Assembly (NCBI RefSeq): GCF_901709675.1
Contig: NC_051104.1
Location: forward strand, 2,518,501-2,582,500
DNA: 64,000 bases
DNA from: Syngnathus acus
Lineage: Eukaryota > Chordata > Actinopteri > Syngnathiformes > Syngnathidae
Direction: 5' to 3'
Shown here in pieces: positions 25,928-49,764 of this stretch. The notes beneath the pieces were generated by a model, which saw nothing but the letters and a program-made list of their open reading frames with translations, was not told the origin of the DNA and searched no databases. The first letter of the stretch is position 1. Each line of letters begins with the position of its first letter. Both the position numbers and the translations under genes were made by a program.

Positions 25928-28900
25928 ATGCAGAATTATTTTATCTGCGTCCTGCCTCTTGCCCTGCTTTTAACAAGCGCACAAGTTTCACAAGGAACCC
26001 CCTTCCGACATGGGGGCGCGCACTCGACCTCCGAAATGCGCCAAAGAAACAAGTAAGTCTACTTTGCTCCCTTGTTTTTATGCTGCATAAAAGGCGAGCG
26101 TGATTAATAGAGCGTTTTCCGCCGCAGAAACTGGTGCGCACACGTCGTGCACAAGAACGTCAGCTGTGCCGTGGTGGCCGGATCGGAGAGTTTTGCGCAG
26201 CCGGAGTTTCTGCCTTGTCCACCGGAGATGATCAACTGTGCACCTCACGTCATGTAAGTCTGAACGCCATGATTTGTGTAAGGTGTTGGTCACGTGCTTG
26301 GATGGGACCTGGATGAGTGATGATGCTGACGCTTTTGTTTGTTAACTATTGTAAATGAATTAAATGCCCGCTCAACTGCCACATGTTCCCTAGATACCGG
26401 ACTCACTTCAGGCCCACGTACAAGTTGGACTACAAGACGGTGACAGAGCTGCAGTGGAGGTGCTGCCCGGGCTACCAAGGCCACGACTGCATGGAGGTGA
26501 AAATTGGCATCAAGCTACCAGAGCAAAACACCGAAAATCTGCTACCGATATCATCTGGACGCATTTCACCCAAGCCTACGGAGCAGGGGGATCGCCCAGG
26601 GAATCATCCGTGGCGAGGTCCCAGTGGTGATCCTCGCCTTGAGGATGAGGTGCAGCGGCTCTCCCAGATGGTTCTGGACATGCAGGCCAGGATAACTGAC
26701 ATGTCCTCCAACCTGAGGCTGGACTTCCAGGAGGACGCAAGCAAAATGCTAGCCGTGCTACTGGAACAGACGCGACAGCCCCCCCAGCCCGCCAGTGCCA
26801 GAGGTGCCGAGACCAGGACCATGGACTTGCTCTCAGTGGATGATCTTGTGAACAAGATCAGCCTCTTGGAGAGCAGAATTGACACCTGGAACCATCTGGA
26901 GGAACGTGTCAACCGACATGACGGGCAAATTCAGCATCTAATAGAGGAACCACCTTCCCTCCCGTCCCAGGGTGACCTGCGGGCCTACGTGGATGAGAAC
27001 ATCCGCGCTTTGAGGAAAGAGCTGATGGAAGGCATGGATATCAAGCTGGCTGACCTGAAGAACTCGTGCGACTACAAGATCATGTCCATGCACCACGAGT
27101 GCGAAGACCAGGAGGAGCATTTCCTCAGTTTGACCGAGCGCATAGACTCCAACGAAAACCAACTCCACCAACAAATCCAGGAGCTGAAAAACGAGCTGAA
27201 AGAGTCGCAAACCAGACTGATTCCGGACTGGCTTGTGGACAAAGTCGAAGGCCTAGCGAACTGTTCTGTGATGGACAGAGTGAACTCCTTGGACTTTGGA
27301 CTCTCCAAGGCAAACCTGACAATCTTGGAGAAGAGTCAAAAGACCACTTGGGAGAAGCTTCGAGACATTGAGAACCATGTTTGGAGCATGGAGAGCCTAC
27401 GGGGCGAACTGATCGCCGTCAAAGACCGCGTGGGGGTGCTGGAGGACCTCGAGTGCAGCAGGTTTCTGGCCGGAGCCCGGGCAGTCAGCGATGTGACGCA
27501 GTTGAAGATCGAGGGCTGCCGGAAGGTCCAGAACCCAATCGTGGACGTAGCGAGGGATCTTCAGATCCGGACGGGTAACTTTTATTTTCAGGTGTACTTT
27601 ATAAAATTGTTTTCTGTTAGCGTAAAAAGCAGGATTGAAGAGAATTTGACATTCAATAATCTTTAGCAAAATCTAGGCTGCTTCCGATTTTTATTCTTTC
27701 AAAATTAGTCTCGATTAGAATAGTCACCATCTAGTGGTTAACGGTGGAGTTACACCCCCCCACACACCGAGAAAATAAAATGGGCAGAACAATAGTTAAA
27801 CACAAATTGCAAAATAGTTACTCAGGCTTTTGCCGAGTCCTAGTCAAGCCCCCAAATTGCGGGAGCATGTTCATGCCTTTTTGTAGTGGCACTCACGAAC
27901 GCAGCTCCCGTCATGTGGCGGCCAGATGCACCCTGGAGTATATCAACTAATCAACAACACATAAGACACCCTAACCCCCGGGCACACCAAACAGGAGAGC
28001 AGCAGCACATTAAAGACATACTAGCAGCATACCAGGCGAGCACACATGTTCCATCTACATGTCTCTGCACGCTCCCACCCCCCAAGGCTTGTTAACGACA
28101 CAAATCAATGGAACATGTGCGACGTGTTTCATGGGTCGGCCATTAAAAAGGGCATCCGCCGTAAAAACTATCTCTACCAAATCACACGAGCGACAACAAG
28201 ATGAAAGTCACCACAACTAATGAAAAATAAGGACAATTCGCAACATGCTACTTGTTTTGGAAATCATGAGACAGAAATTGCAAATTACAATCAGCTTGTA
28301 AAGATTAAGAAAATGAATCACATAAGATGCGATTTTTCCAACAAACAAAAATGGGGACATACTGTTTTGTTTTTTGTTTCTGAAAAAGTTGGGCCTCAAG
28401 TCAAGACTTTGTTTCGCCATAGTTTCAGGCGGTTGCACTGATTCCATTTAAGAAGGAGATGTCACTTATGTCGGGTCCATTTCAGGCCTTCCAAGGAGCT
28501 GCGAGCTGTCCAGTCTCATCACAGGTTGACGGGGTTATCGCGCTCGGCCGCCTTATCTCCAAGGCGGCCTCCACTTTAGCTACCCAGGCAGCAAATGGAC
28601 GTCCTTCTTATCAAGGCGCTGACCTTTTGGCTAAATTGCTCCAACAACAAGCTCCCTTATGATTCGGGACAAAAAAAGCTTGCCTGAGAACATTTAAAGG
28701 AAGTTCTTTCCAGCCTCTGCAGATAAACTCAACGTCAATTAGTCTGAAAATTGTCCCTCGCGTTTACGAAAGCCGGCTTGGCGTAAACAACAGCAACTTT
28801 GCCAAAGCGGCTGTGATGTTTGTTTGGAAAAATAAACAAGCGGGAGGTTTTCTTTTCACTCGCTCGCAGGAAGCGGCGTGATTGAACACATATGTTGCAC

Positions 28901-30062
28901 TTTTGAATGGCGTCCACTTGTGTTGAGCAACGCCTTTTGGCTCGGACACGTGCGTCACGCCTCTCCGCATAAACGACCCCGTTGCTGTTTTGCGCAGGCA
29001 GTATCGTAGTGAGTCATGGCCTCTTGGCACCAATTTGCTCGGATTTTACACAAAAAGTCACGCCGTTGAGATGAATTGACGAAATGTACTCGACAGGCAT
29101 AACGGCGGACATAGCGGGAGCTCCTCTGGCGGTGCCCCCGCAGACGTCGTCGGGACCCCGGGGGAGAATGACGTTGTCGTCCAAGCTTCCCAAAGGGACG
29201 CACGGAAGCATGGCTCCCGTGCTCGGCTTCGCCGGAGCGCCGGGTGACTTGGCCAATCAAATGTCTTTGTTTTGAGCTGTGGTGAAGCAGCATGTGACTC
29301 CGTGCTTCTCGTCTGTTAGCTGCGCCGACTAAACTGGCTGAGCCGCTCCCACACGCACCTCCCCCGATTTTGGGTATGTGCTGCAATTTGTTTTCTTCGC
29401 TTTCATTCAATACTTTCGGAAGATTTTTGACATTTTTCTGTTTGTGACACAGATGTGGTCGCACAGCACAAAGGGGAAATCTCCTTCTCCGCCGGCCTCA
29501 CGTCGCCGCCCGCTCACGGCGAGGCGGGCGTCGTCCGATTCGACGCCGTGCTGGTCAACGATGGAGGCCACTACGACCCCAGGACAGGTGAGCGCAATTC
29601 AAAATGAAAAAGATTTCATGCCGCAAATCCAGTTCGATGCACTGTACCTGACTTGACCACCAGGAGGCAGTAAAGTGTAATGCAGGCGCAAATGAAGAAG
29701 AATAGCCTTCAGTAAGTTCCGTGAATCCCCTAAGAAGGATCTCTGTGTTGCAAGGTGTCTTCACGGCGCCCATGGACGGCCGATACCTTTTGAGCGCCGT
29801 GCTCGCCGCTCTGCCCGGAATCAAAATGGAGGCGGTCCTGTCGGTGGACCGGCGCATCATCCACAGGTTGGAGTCCACGGCGGGGACAACCCCCGAGCCG
29901 TCCCCCGGCCTCTGCGCCCCTGCCTCGCTCACCCTGGTGGTGCCCATGAGGCGGGGCGAGCGGGCGACAGTGGCGCTGACGAGCGGGAAGCTCGCAGACG
30001 CAGACTCCGCCCACATCCAGTCGTCCTTCAGTGGCGTCCTGCTCTACCCGTCTCATCAGTAG
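25928..30062 (+). CDS. emilin2: EMILIN2-like extracellular matrix glycoprotein
   Basis: Secreted elastic-fibre-associated glycoprotein of the EMILIN family. Exons 25928-26052, 26128-26253, 26394-27574, 29097-29243, 29453-29587 and 29755-30062 sum to 2022 nt, 673 residues. A signal peptide ([15 protein letters not shown]) is followed by an EMI domain ([13 protein letters not shown]...[12 protein letters not shown], residues about 43-120). A long coiled-coil region, about residues 150-475, lies in one large exon. A short Gly/Pro linker (GFAGAPG) and a C-terminal C1q domain ([30 protein letters not shown]; about residues 527-673) complete it. Mammalian EMILIN2 is about 1050 residues and has a collagen-like stretch before C1q that is nearly lost here. 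The end of the EMI domain and the coiled coil share one exon. Position next to LPIN2 supports EMILIN2 over EMILIN1/3. Confidence 0.9.
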
Positions 30063-30255
30063 CCATGCCCGCCTCTTATATGCGAGCTGGAGAAAGCCAA
30101 AAGGTAAAAGAATGACATCCAATATTTTTGATGAACGACCAAAGTGCAGTAAGTGACTCATTATTTGGCACCTTTCAACCAAAGTGGCAGTTTCCCAATG
30201 AGTGATGCAGTCCATTTTTTGGTAGGGTTTCAAATTAGTGATCCATAACCATTTT

Positions 30256-30289
30256 TTTATTGGGGTTCTTTTGGATTGGTGAAAATAAA
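30256..30289. terminator. Convergent poly(A) signals of EMILIN2 (+) and LPIN2 (-)
   Basis: AATAAA on the plus strand at 30284-30289 would serve EMILIN2. AATAAA on the minus strand at 30256-30261 would serve LPIN2. If both are used the two 3'UTRs overlap by a few tens of bases. Confidence 0.45.
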
Positions 30290-30647
30290 GATGTTTGCTG
30301 AACATTCAAGTTGCATTAATGGATGTGACTTTATGTACTGTCAATATTTTCAAACTGTGGTTTGTATACTTGCGTTCCAATTCTTTCTTAATAATATAAA
30401 AATAGATCACAATAGTAAAAAAAATACATTGAAATCCATATTTAGATATATGTATGTCATCATCATCACCACCCAAAACATTTACAAACGTCAAGTTGCT
30501 CACACATCATCCACATTAAAACTATTGAAACAAATGCATGAGATCCGCTCACGCGACGAACGTCCCTTTCACATATACAATCCGTGTTGTTTTCAACTCC
30601 ATAAAATGAGCAACAAAGTGAAGATGAGCGAGAACAAGCGTCCGTCG

Positions 30648-33600
30648 TCACAGCAGCTCCTCCAAGCAGGCGTGCGTGACGGGCTGCCTCCAGTACGAGA
30701 AGGCGCTGAAGTCAGGGCAGCAGAAGGCGGCGGCGTGTTGGCGGCCACGCAACGGGAACACGTGATCCACCAGCTCGCTCAGACGCGAGTACCTGACAAC
30801 CAGCGATATTTAGATTTTTATTTGATCACGATTTAAGGTTAGTACTGTTTTTTCCTGCGCTCACGAGGTTTTGTTGCCTTTGCTCTGCTCCAGGATCAGC
30901 TCGCCCTTGGGGTTCACCGTGAAGATGCGGCAGACGGACACGCCCGCCTGCCGGTAGGCCAACACGTCCTGGAATTTCACAGCCAATTGAAAGACGGCGA
31001 CCTCGCAATGCAAAACACAGCGCGTACTCACGCTCTCCCTGTTGCCGAACGCGGCGTAGAAGGGTTGCTCGCCGGCCGAGAAAAGCTTCCCGATGTCCGA
31101 CAGGCATTCCACCTTGAACTTCTCGGGTTTCTTCTCGATCATCTCTCTGACGAGACCGGCGACTCATGGTTATATCGTGTTGCGACATGCGTGATCATGT
31201 CCACGCGTACCTGTGGAAGGCCGAGAGGAGGCTGCTGGGCGCCAGCAGCAGCGGCCCCCGGGGCAGCAGCGTGCCCCTGTCGTTGACCCTCTGCAGGTAC
31301 CCCCGCGTCATGTCCGCCATGCCGATGGCCCGCGCCGAACAGTACAGGAACTTGTAACCGTTCCTGACGCAAAAGAGGAACTGAATAAGCGAGACTTTTT
31401 GGGTCGCAAGAGCAGGGAGAGCGAACATACTGGTGCACGGAGTGGTAGAGCTTGGCGATGCCTTCGTGCGTCCAATCTTTGCCCAGCTGAGGCAAGATGT
31501 GACCGAACACATCTGACCTGCCGTGACAAAAGAAAACTTACAAGAAGGTTTAAAAGCCATTAAGAAGAAGAGGAGGAGGATTGCGGTACTTGGTGATGGT
31601 GCCGTCGATGTCTGAGATGACCACCTGGTCGCTCCAGTCCCACAGGTAGATGGTCCCCTGGCAGCGACACGTTCCCTGGTACTGAGTGGTGATGCTGAAG
31701 GTCACGTCGTTGGGACCCGCCTTCAACTTCAGACCCGCCTGCGGGTACGGAGGTCGTGTTGAGGCTTTTCTTTTCAAGCTTGACGTGATCGGGTCTTACG
31801 ATCTGCTCCGATGACAGGCGCAGGGACTTCCTGTAGGCGGGACCGGCGGTCACGTCGTTGAGCTCTTTGCTTTCGTCGTCGCTCGACCACTCCGAGATTT
31901 TCTCTCTGAAGGCAGGCTAAGCATTTAACTTTCATCGGCACTTTTTCAGGTTTGCACAAATCATCTTGGGTAACCCAGATGTTTTGAAGGTGACGACTCA
32001 CTGTGCTTTAGGGTCCGTGTCCGGAGCTGGACTCTCATTGGTCAAAGTCTTCTGCGGCTCCAGCTTGCTCTCTGTGGACAACTGAACACAAAGCAAGTAT
32101 TGCATGTTACATAATTGTAAATTGTGAAGAGGTGCGGCTACCTGCTTGACGCTGCTCTTCCTCCAGAACCACCATCGCCCTGACTTTTTAGGCATCCTGT
32201 CCCTCACCCAGGCTTCTTCTGTGGCCTGTTGGTCAGGACACTAGCAAATCTCAAGACTCTTTGACAAAAGATTTCAGCAAATCTTGTGATAGCCACAAAT
32301 CGCATGAGCAAATTACTTTTGGGAGGTTCTTCTGAAAAGCCTGCATACTGAGGATGAGCGGTGCCGCCAGTGTCCAGTTGTAATATCTGCGAGAGAGATC
32401 GAATGACGATCGTGATTGACACAACCAAGTTTCAAGCAAGGTAATCTTACCTGTGTCCAATCCGAACCACCAAATTGGGATCATCGATGAGTGCGGGGTT
32501 TTCCGCGAAGTCATGATAGCCGATTTTGTATTCCAGGAATTTTTCTGCATGTGCACAATTTGTTGTCTTCCATTGTCATCCCACAGGTGGCGCCGGTGTT
32601 GCCGCTTACCGCCGTCGATCTCCGAGTCAGCGCTCCCGCCGCCGCAAAGCGACAGCGCCACGTCGGGCAGGTCGGCGGCTGAGTCGGAAAGACACTCCGC
32701 CCCGCTATCCCCGTGACTCCCGCCACCGCCGCCCGCCGCAGTCGTCTCCGTCCAGGACCTCGAAACCTGGTCCGACTCGCTGGACACGCAGGTGGACATT
32801 TTTTTTTGTCCTTTGAAACACGGTAAGCCGTGTTAGCATGTTAGCATGTCACCTTTACCTCTTGGGGAAATAAAGAGCGATGACGTCGGGTTCAAGTGCG
32901 CTCAGGTCGTCCAGGTAGATGTCTTCTGGTCCCTGATGTTGACTCCTCTTCCTCACACCTCAGTAAAGAGAAGCGATCGTGTCGTGAGAAAAAAGGATGA
33001 CTGGTTTTCTCACTTCCTGTTCTTCTCATGGGTACCACATCCTTCCTAAGTCTTGTTGACACCGGTTTGTTTTGAGAGATGCAACTCGGGTGGTTGCGAG
33101 ACTTTGACAAATCTTTTAGCAATTCTTGTGAGACTTGTGCAATTTAGGCTCACCTCGAGTCTTCGCGGCAATCTCTGCGGACTTGGTATCTGACTCACTG
33201 TGGCGAGGCGGAGTCGAGCTCCACCTGAGCTTGCGAGGAACTTTCCCGCTGACGTCAGCTTTCTGGGCTTGGGGTTTGACAATGCTGCAGAGAAGATCTT
33301 CATTCTGGTGTTCTTGGCCAGAGATAACCCGGAAATGCGTATTCTCCGAGGGGGTGATCGTCAGCACCTTTGGATCAGAGCTCTCCCTTTTGGTCACCTG
33401 CTTCAAGAAAAATCTTTCAGCAAATCTTGTTTGGCTAATTTCAAGAGACACCGCCTCCCAAGTCGTTTTGGGTAGCAGTGGACATAAATTGATTTTACCC
33501 TTGTGGATTCCGGGAACTCGCCCCAGCTCCACTGCATGTGGGCCTCAACTCTGAAGGTTGTCTTCACCATCAGCTCCGAGTCGCTGTTGGGCGATGCCGA

Positions 33601-34554
33601 CTCAGACAACACGCTGCCAGCAGAGCACAAAGTGACCCAATCATTTGTCTTTGGGTCGCCAACATGGACAGAGCGATGGACTCACTTCATGTAGGGGGGC
33701 CAGTCACCATCGGAGAAGGGGTAGCTGTCCCACTCGAGGCTGGTGGCCGGGGAACATCCAAAGTTGTCCTTTGTTGTTGCCGATGCCCTAAAAAAAAAAA
33801 GGGGATTTTCAATTTACGGTGGGCCACAGCCGATCCCAAGATGGCCAAGTTGTTTTCGGATTTGACTCACCATGAGGTTATCTCCTCATCCGAACTGAGC
33901 CCACGAAGCTCCAGCTCGCCCCCTACTGGCCGGCTCTGATCCTCCTTGCGGGGCTCGGCCTTGTGCTTCCGCCGCCGCCGTTTCCGCTTCCTCCCCCCCG
34001 CCTCTTCCGGGCAACTGAGGGGACGACCTTGGTTCTTGATGAGGGCGTCGTTTGTGGGGATGGGCGAGGTCGCCAGGTGGGCTGGGACCATCTCCTGTAA
34101 GCATTCAAGGAAATTTAAGATAAAAAGTCATAGTTTTTTTTTTTTTTTTTATGTCTTAAGTGTAACTTACATCGCATTGTTCTATCTCCTGGACAAAGAA
34201 AGCCTCACCGTTGTCTCCCAACTTCATGTGCAACTCCACCGCTTCTCCATTTATTTCTATGTCGATCTGCAGGATCATAAAAGCTTATTTTGTGAGCCTC
34301 CCAAATTTAGGGAGACTCCAGAGAATCTTGGTAGACTTTGGTGAATCTCATGAGTCACTCACCACTTTTTCTCTAGAGCGCAGTACTCCCAATTTTCCAA
34401 AGCGTACGTGGAAGGGGGAACACTGGAAGGATCCGTCGGGCTGCCGCACCACCACCACGTCAATGCAGCCCGACAGCGTGGCCTGATTGATACCTTTGTA
34501 GAGTTCCTTAACGGTTACCAGAACCTGGCCTGCCAGCTGACCCACGTAGTTCAT
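30648..34554 (-). CDS. lpin2: LPIN2, lipin phosphatidate phosphatase
   Basis: Magnesium-dependent phosphatidate phosphatase that makes diacylglycerol at the ER, and a nuclear coactivator. Nineteen exons, 5' to 3': 34363-34554, 34171-34266, 33871-34094, 33686-33787, 33499-33613, 33154-33397, 32859-32958, 32610-32779, 32451-32544, 32317-32386, 32142-32225, 32002-32081, 31800-31905, 31590-31738, 31431-31517, 31211-31363, 31032-31146, 30865-30968, 30648-30792. They sum to 2430 nt, 809 residues (human about 896). The N-LIP domain begins [21 protein letters not shown] basic run ([11 protein letters not shown]) near residue 130 is the nuclear signal. The middle RWWFWRK segment and the C-LIP domain with catalytic DIDGT ([13 protein letters not shown], near residue 601) are intact. 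Conserved text such as [17 protein letters not shown] and CGGGS points to LPIN2 rather than LPIN1 or LPIN3. The start Met is the conserved lipin start after a 5'UTR acceptor. Confidence 0.95.
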
Positions 34555-35538
34555 TCTGATGGCCGCCTGCCACATAACACAAAAATGACCAAATTATATT
34601 GCCATTGAATTCCCATTGAGGGTTCTATGAAGAAAACAAAAATCCTTGGTCAACAACATAAACCTGACCATGACACCCGATGGGGCGAGCGAGACGTTAA
34701 GTAGTGTTAATCCTGTTTAGCAGATTAGTCTGCAAATTTAGCTTTCCCTAGCCTGCGTGTGCCGTACATCCAAGCGACACGTGAGCATCTGAAATCATAT
34801 TTATCATGCATCATTCTAAAAACAAAAACAATCAACACAAAGCACAATAATAAACCAATTAAATGACTATAGCCAATCAAAAGGGAGCAAAAGGGATGAT
34901 TGCCTTTGTGGAGGTAGATTACTGATACTAATAAGTTTTTTTCTAATCATTAGAAAAATATTCATATCTGATTAAATAGGAGTTAATTCTATTGTAGTTA
35001 AAAAAAAAACTTTTTTCAACCATGAGGAGTTCAGTAACACAATTCGGTGCTCGGTTATGACAGAACTATGTTTTGTTTTTCCTTTCCATTTTTTTAATTG
35101 ATACGTTTTAAGAAATACAAACAAAAGTCGCCACGAATGTCGGCGCTGAAATATTAACATTAATGTCGCTGACAGAACATTTCAGACAAGAAAAAAAAGT
35201 AGAAAAAAAAAAGTCAGCAAAAATGACGTCAGTCATTTCGAGTGACTCCGTGGCCGACAAAAGAAAGTGCACGACTTTTTATTCGTGAGGTTAAATGTTC
35301 CCACCTGTCTTGGAGGACCACCTGCCGCTGCGTTCTTGTCCTCCACCTCGGGTTCTTTTTAAATCTTCTCAATCCCCGATAGCAGCGAATTCAGCACGTG
35401 ACGCGAACGGTGTGGTGACGTCACCGCGGCTATCGCGTATGTTTAAAATAGATTTGGCTTTAAATTGAATTTAATACTAGGTGGCTTTTGACTTGCAACT
35501 AAAATTTCCTTTAACATTTTCTTCTATTTTTTCCTTTT
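34555..35538. other. LPIN2 upstream region
   Basis: AT-rich sequence with a more GC-rich, CG-containing stretch near 35370-35430 that could hold the LPIN2 promoter and noncoding first exon. No coding sequence seen. Confidence 0.35.
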
Positions 35539-35548
35539 TTTATTTATT
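35539..35548 (-). terminator. Overlapping poly(A) signals for the orphan 3' exons
   Basis: Two overlapping AATAAA hexamers on the minus strand (35539-35544 and 35543-35548), about 200 bases after the stop codon at 35748. They support a real transcript end here. Confidence 0.55.
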
Positions 35549-35747
35549 AGAGCGATGATGACAGATGAAAACAGTCCAAGCAACACAAACCATATAGGAA
35601 AGTGGAAAAAAAGAATGTGAAATTATACATTTGCACATATAAAAGCATAGAGGTACATGTTGAAACATATAAGAAGAGCGGTGCCTTGAGATACATGTGG
35701 AATTTGTTCCGTGACCACACTCCAAACAATCTGTTTTGTCCTGAAGT

Positions 35748-36037
35748 TCAGGCTAAATCTATTTGATCACCAACATCTTCAACGGTGACTTCTTCTTCTT
35801 CTGGCTTCTTGGTCAAGTTGTCCATCTTCTCAATTGCCGCTCTGGAGTCTGTAAAAGGAAGACATTTTGATGGAAACTGTTGTATGGATTCACGACCAAC
35901 TTGCTACCTTTCCGCATCCCCGTGACGGTCGTTTTCATCTTGTCCTCGGGAGTGTTGGCACCAAACACCACGTTACCCTCGGCGTCGGTCCAGTAAGAGG
36001 TCACGCCCAGGTCGGGCGTTCCCTCGATCACGTCCAG
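35748..36037 (-). CDS. Orphan 3'-terminal coding exons between LPIN2 and MYOM1
   Basis: Two minus-strand exons, 35908-36037 and 35748-35848, join in phase 1 and end at a TGA. The first has a good acceptor (CTATTTTTAG) and donor (AAAG|GTAGCA); the second has acceptor CTTTTACAG. Together they encode about 75 residues starting LDVIEGTPDLGVTSYWTDAE and ending in an acidic, lysine-containing tail (MDNLTKKPEEEEVTVEDV). The text is clearly protein-like, and poly(A) signals follow at 35539-35548. I do not recognise the family. It could be an alternative 3' end of MYOM1, whose exon 36 ends in the required phase 0 if the exon begins in frame, or the 3' end of a separate gene with unseen 5' exons. It does not resemble the C-terminus of NDC80 or SMCHD1 as I recall them. 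Confidence 0.55.
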
Positions 36038-36893
36038 CTAAAAATAGTACACCATCATGTACACTAAATAAAAAGTCAGTAAATGGGAGAACCAGTTCCT
36101 CTACTTACCCTGCCCAACTGATTGCAAAAATATTTTTTGTTTAAAAATGTTGATTTTTCAGACTATCATAAGTCAACGGCTGAGCAAATATTTGGATTCG
36201 GGTTGGTGTCCATGCTGGTGGCAGATGTGAGGCTGCAGGAATCAGGAGTGAAGGGTGTGGATGGTGACAAGGTGGAGGCCAGTTCAGGAAAAAGGGAGAC
36301 AACTCACAGGTGAGGTTGAGGGGAAGTTCATGCTTGTTTTTTTTTATTATCATTAGTATCGTTGGCAAACACAAAAGACTAACAGTGAGGGTGGAGGTGG
36401 CAAATATCGCCATGGCGATCGGTGATCTTCACATTGGACGGGCGGTGGAAGTTGATCATCACAACAAACAATCTGGTGATCATGTGTGACCGCGTTTTGC
36501 CGCAAATAATGTCAGTCTTTTGCTCACTTCTTCTCAGATGGATACATATTTTGATGTGTGGTGAATATCAACTTACTCAGTTGCAACAAAGAAAAGCTAA
36601 TGTGATGAAATTGTATGGAGTGAGCAGTAAGTTCTGACCCGTTTGCAAAAAAGGGGTCAAACATGTCGAGCGACAGTCGCTAACGCAAAACAAAGAAAAC
36701 ACAATTAGTCCGTTGAGCTTTTACAAGCAAACAGCGAGACGTTCTCGTTGAAATCGAAACATTTGAAAGCAGTATTGGCTTGCTAGTATCTCATGACCTT
36801 TGACCTGGTCTACATTCAGCACCAATTTCAACATCAACATTGTTTTGTTTGCTTTTGTCCAGGTACACACATTGAGCAGGAGATGGGACGGGC
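36038..36893. other. Between orphan exons and the MYOM1 stop
   Basis: Contains a possible 9-nt microexon (36109-36117, minus strand) flanked by CAATCAG and GTAAGT, and otherwise AT-rich sequence. The MYOM1 3'UTR should occupy part of this stretch, but I see no clear AATAAA close to the MYOM1 stop. Confidence 0.3.
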
Positions 36894-49403
<12,510 letters not shown>

Positions 49404-49754
49404 GCTTGCGGGTGCCTGCGGATTTTGCTCTGCTAGGTTAGCGTCCGAGAGCTTCTCGCAACATGTTCGTCCACGCTGAACATGTATCGTTAATATACAG
49501 GCAATTTGTCACATGCTGCACCTTTTTCGCCAGAAACTCACCTTTTTGCGTCCGCGGAACGGTTGCCACTTACCCCCCCTGCAGGTCACTTGCTCAACTT
49601 CAAGGGGGCAATTCCACAATGAAGCAGGTAGGACGTAAGAAAGTGGCTGCAGGTGAGCAAGACTGCGGTGCACTCCAACAAAATAATACCCGGACCCCCA
49701 ACAAATGTCAGTGTGTCCCAGCAGCAGCCGCAGCCTTTTAAGGGCAGGGTGGGG

Positions 49755-49764
49755 ATAAATATAG
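49755..49764 (-). promoter_or_regulatory. MYOM1 TATA-like / MEF2-like element
   Basis: On the minus strand the sequence is CTATATTTAT. It fits a TATA box about 350 bp before the start codon and matches nine of ten positions of the MEF2 consensus, in keeping with a muscle gene. The 5'UTR would lie between about 49730 and 49404. Function is inferred. Confidence 0.4.

Noticed and set aside
32780-32810. Upstream acceptor (CAAAG at 32811) that would add an MSTC start to the LPIN2 exon.
   Set aside because: It breaks the reading frame with the preceding exon; the acceptor GTGTCCAG ending at 32780 keeps frame and matches LPIN2 text.
36141-36413. Minus-strand open frame of 90 codons near the MYOM1 3' side.
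   Set aside because: No splice support and a Pro/His-rich, poly(A)-interrupted composition; likely chance.
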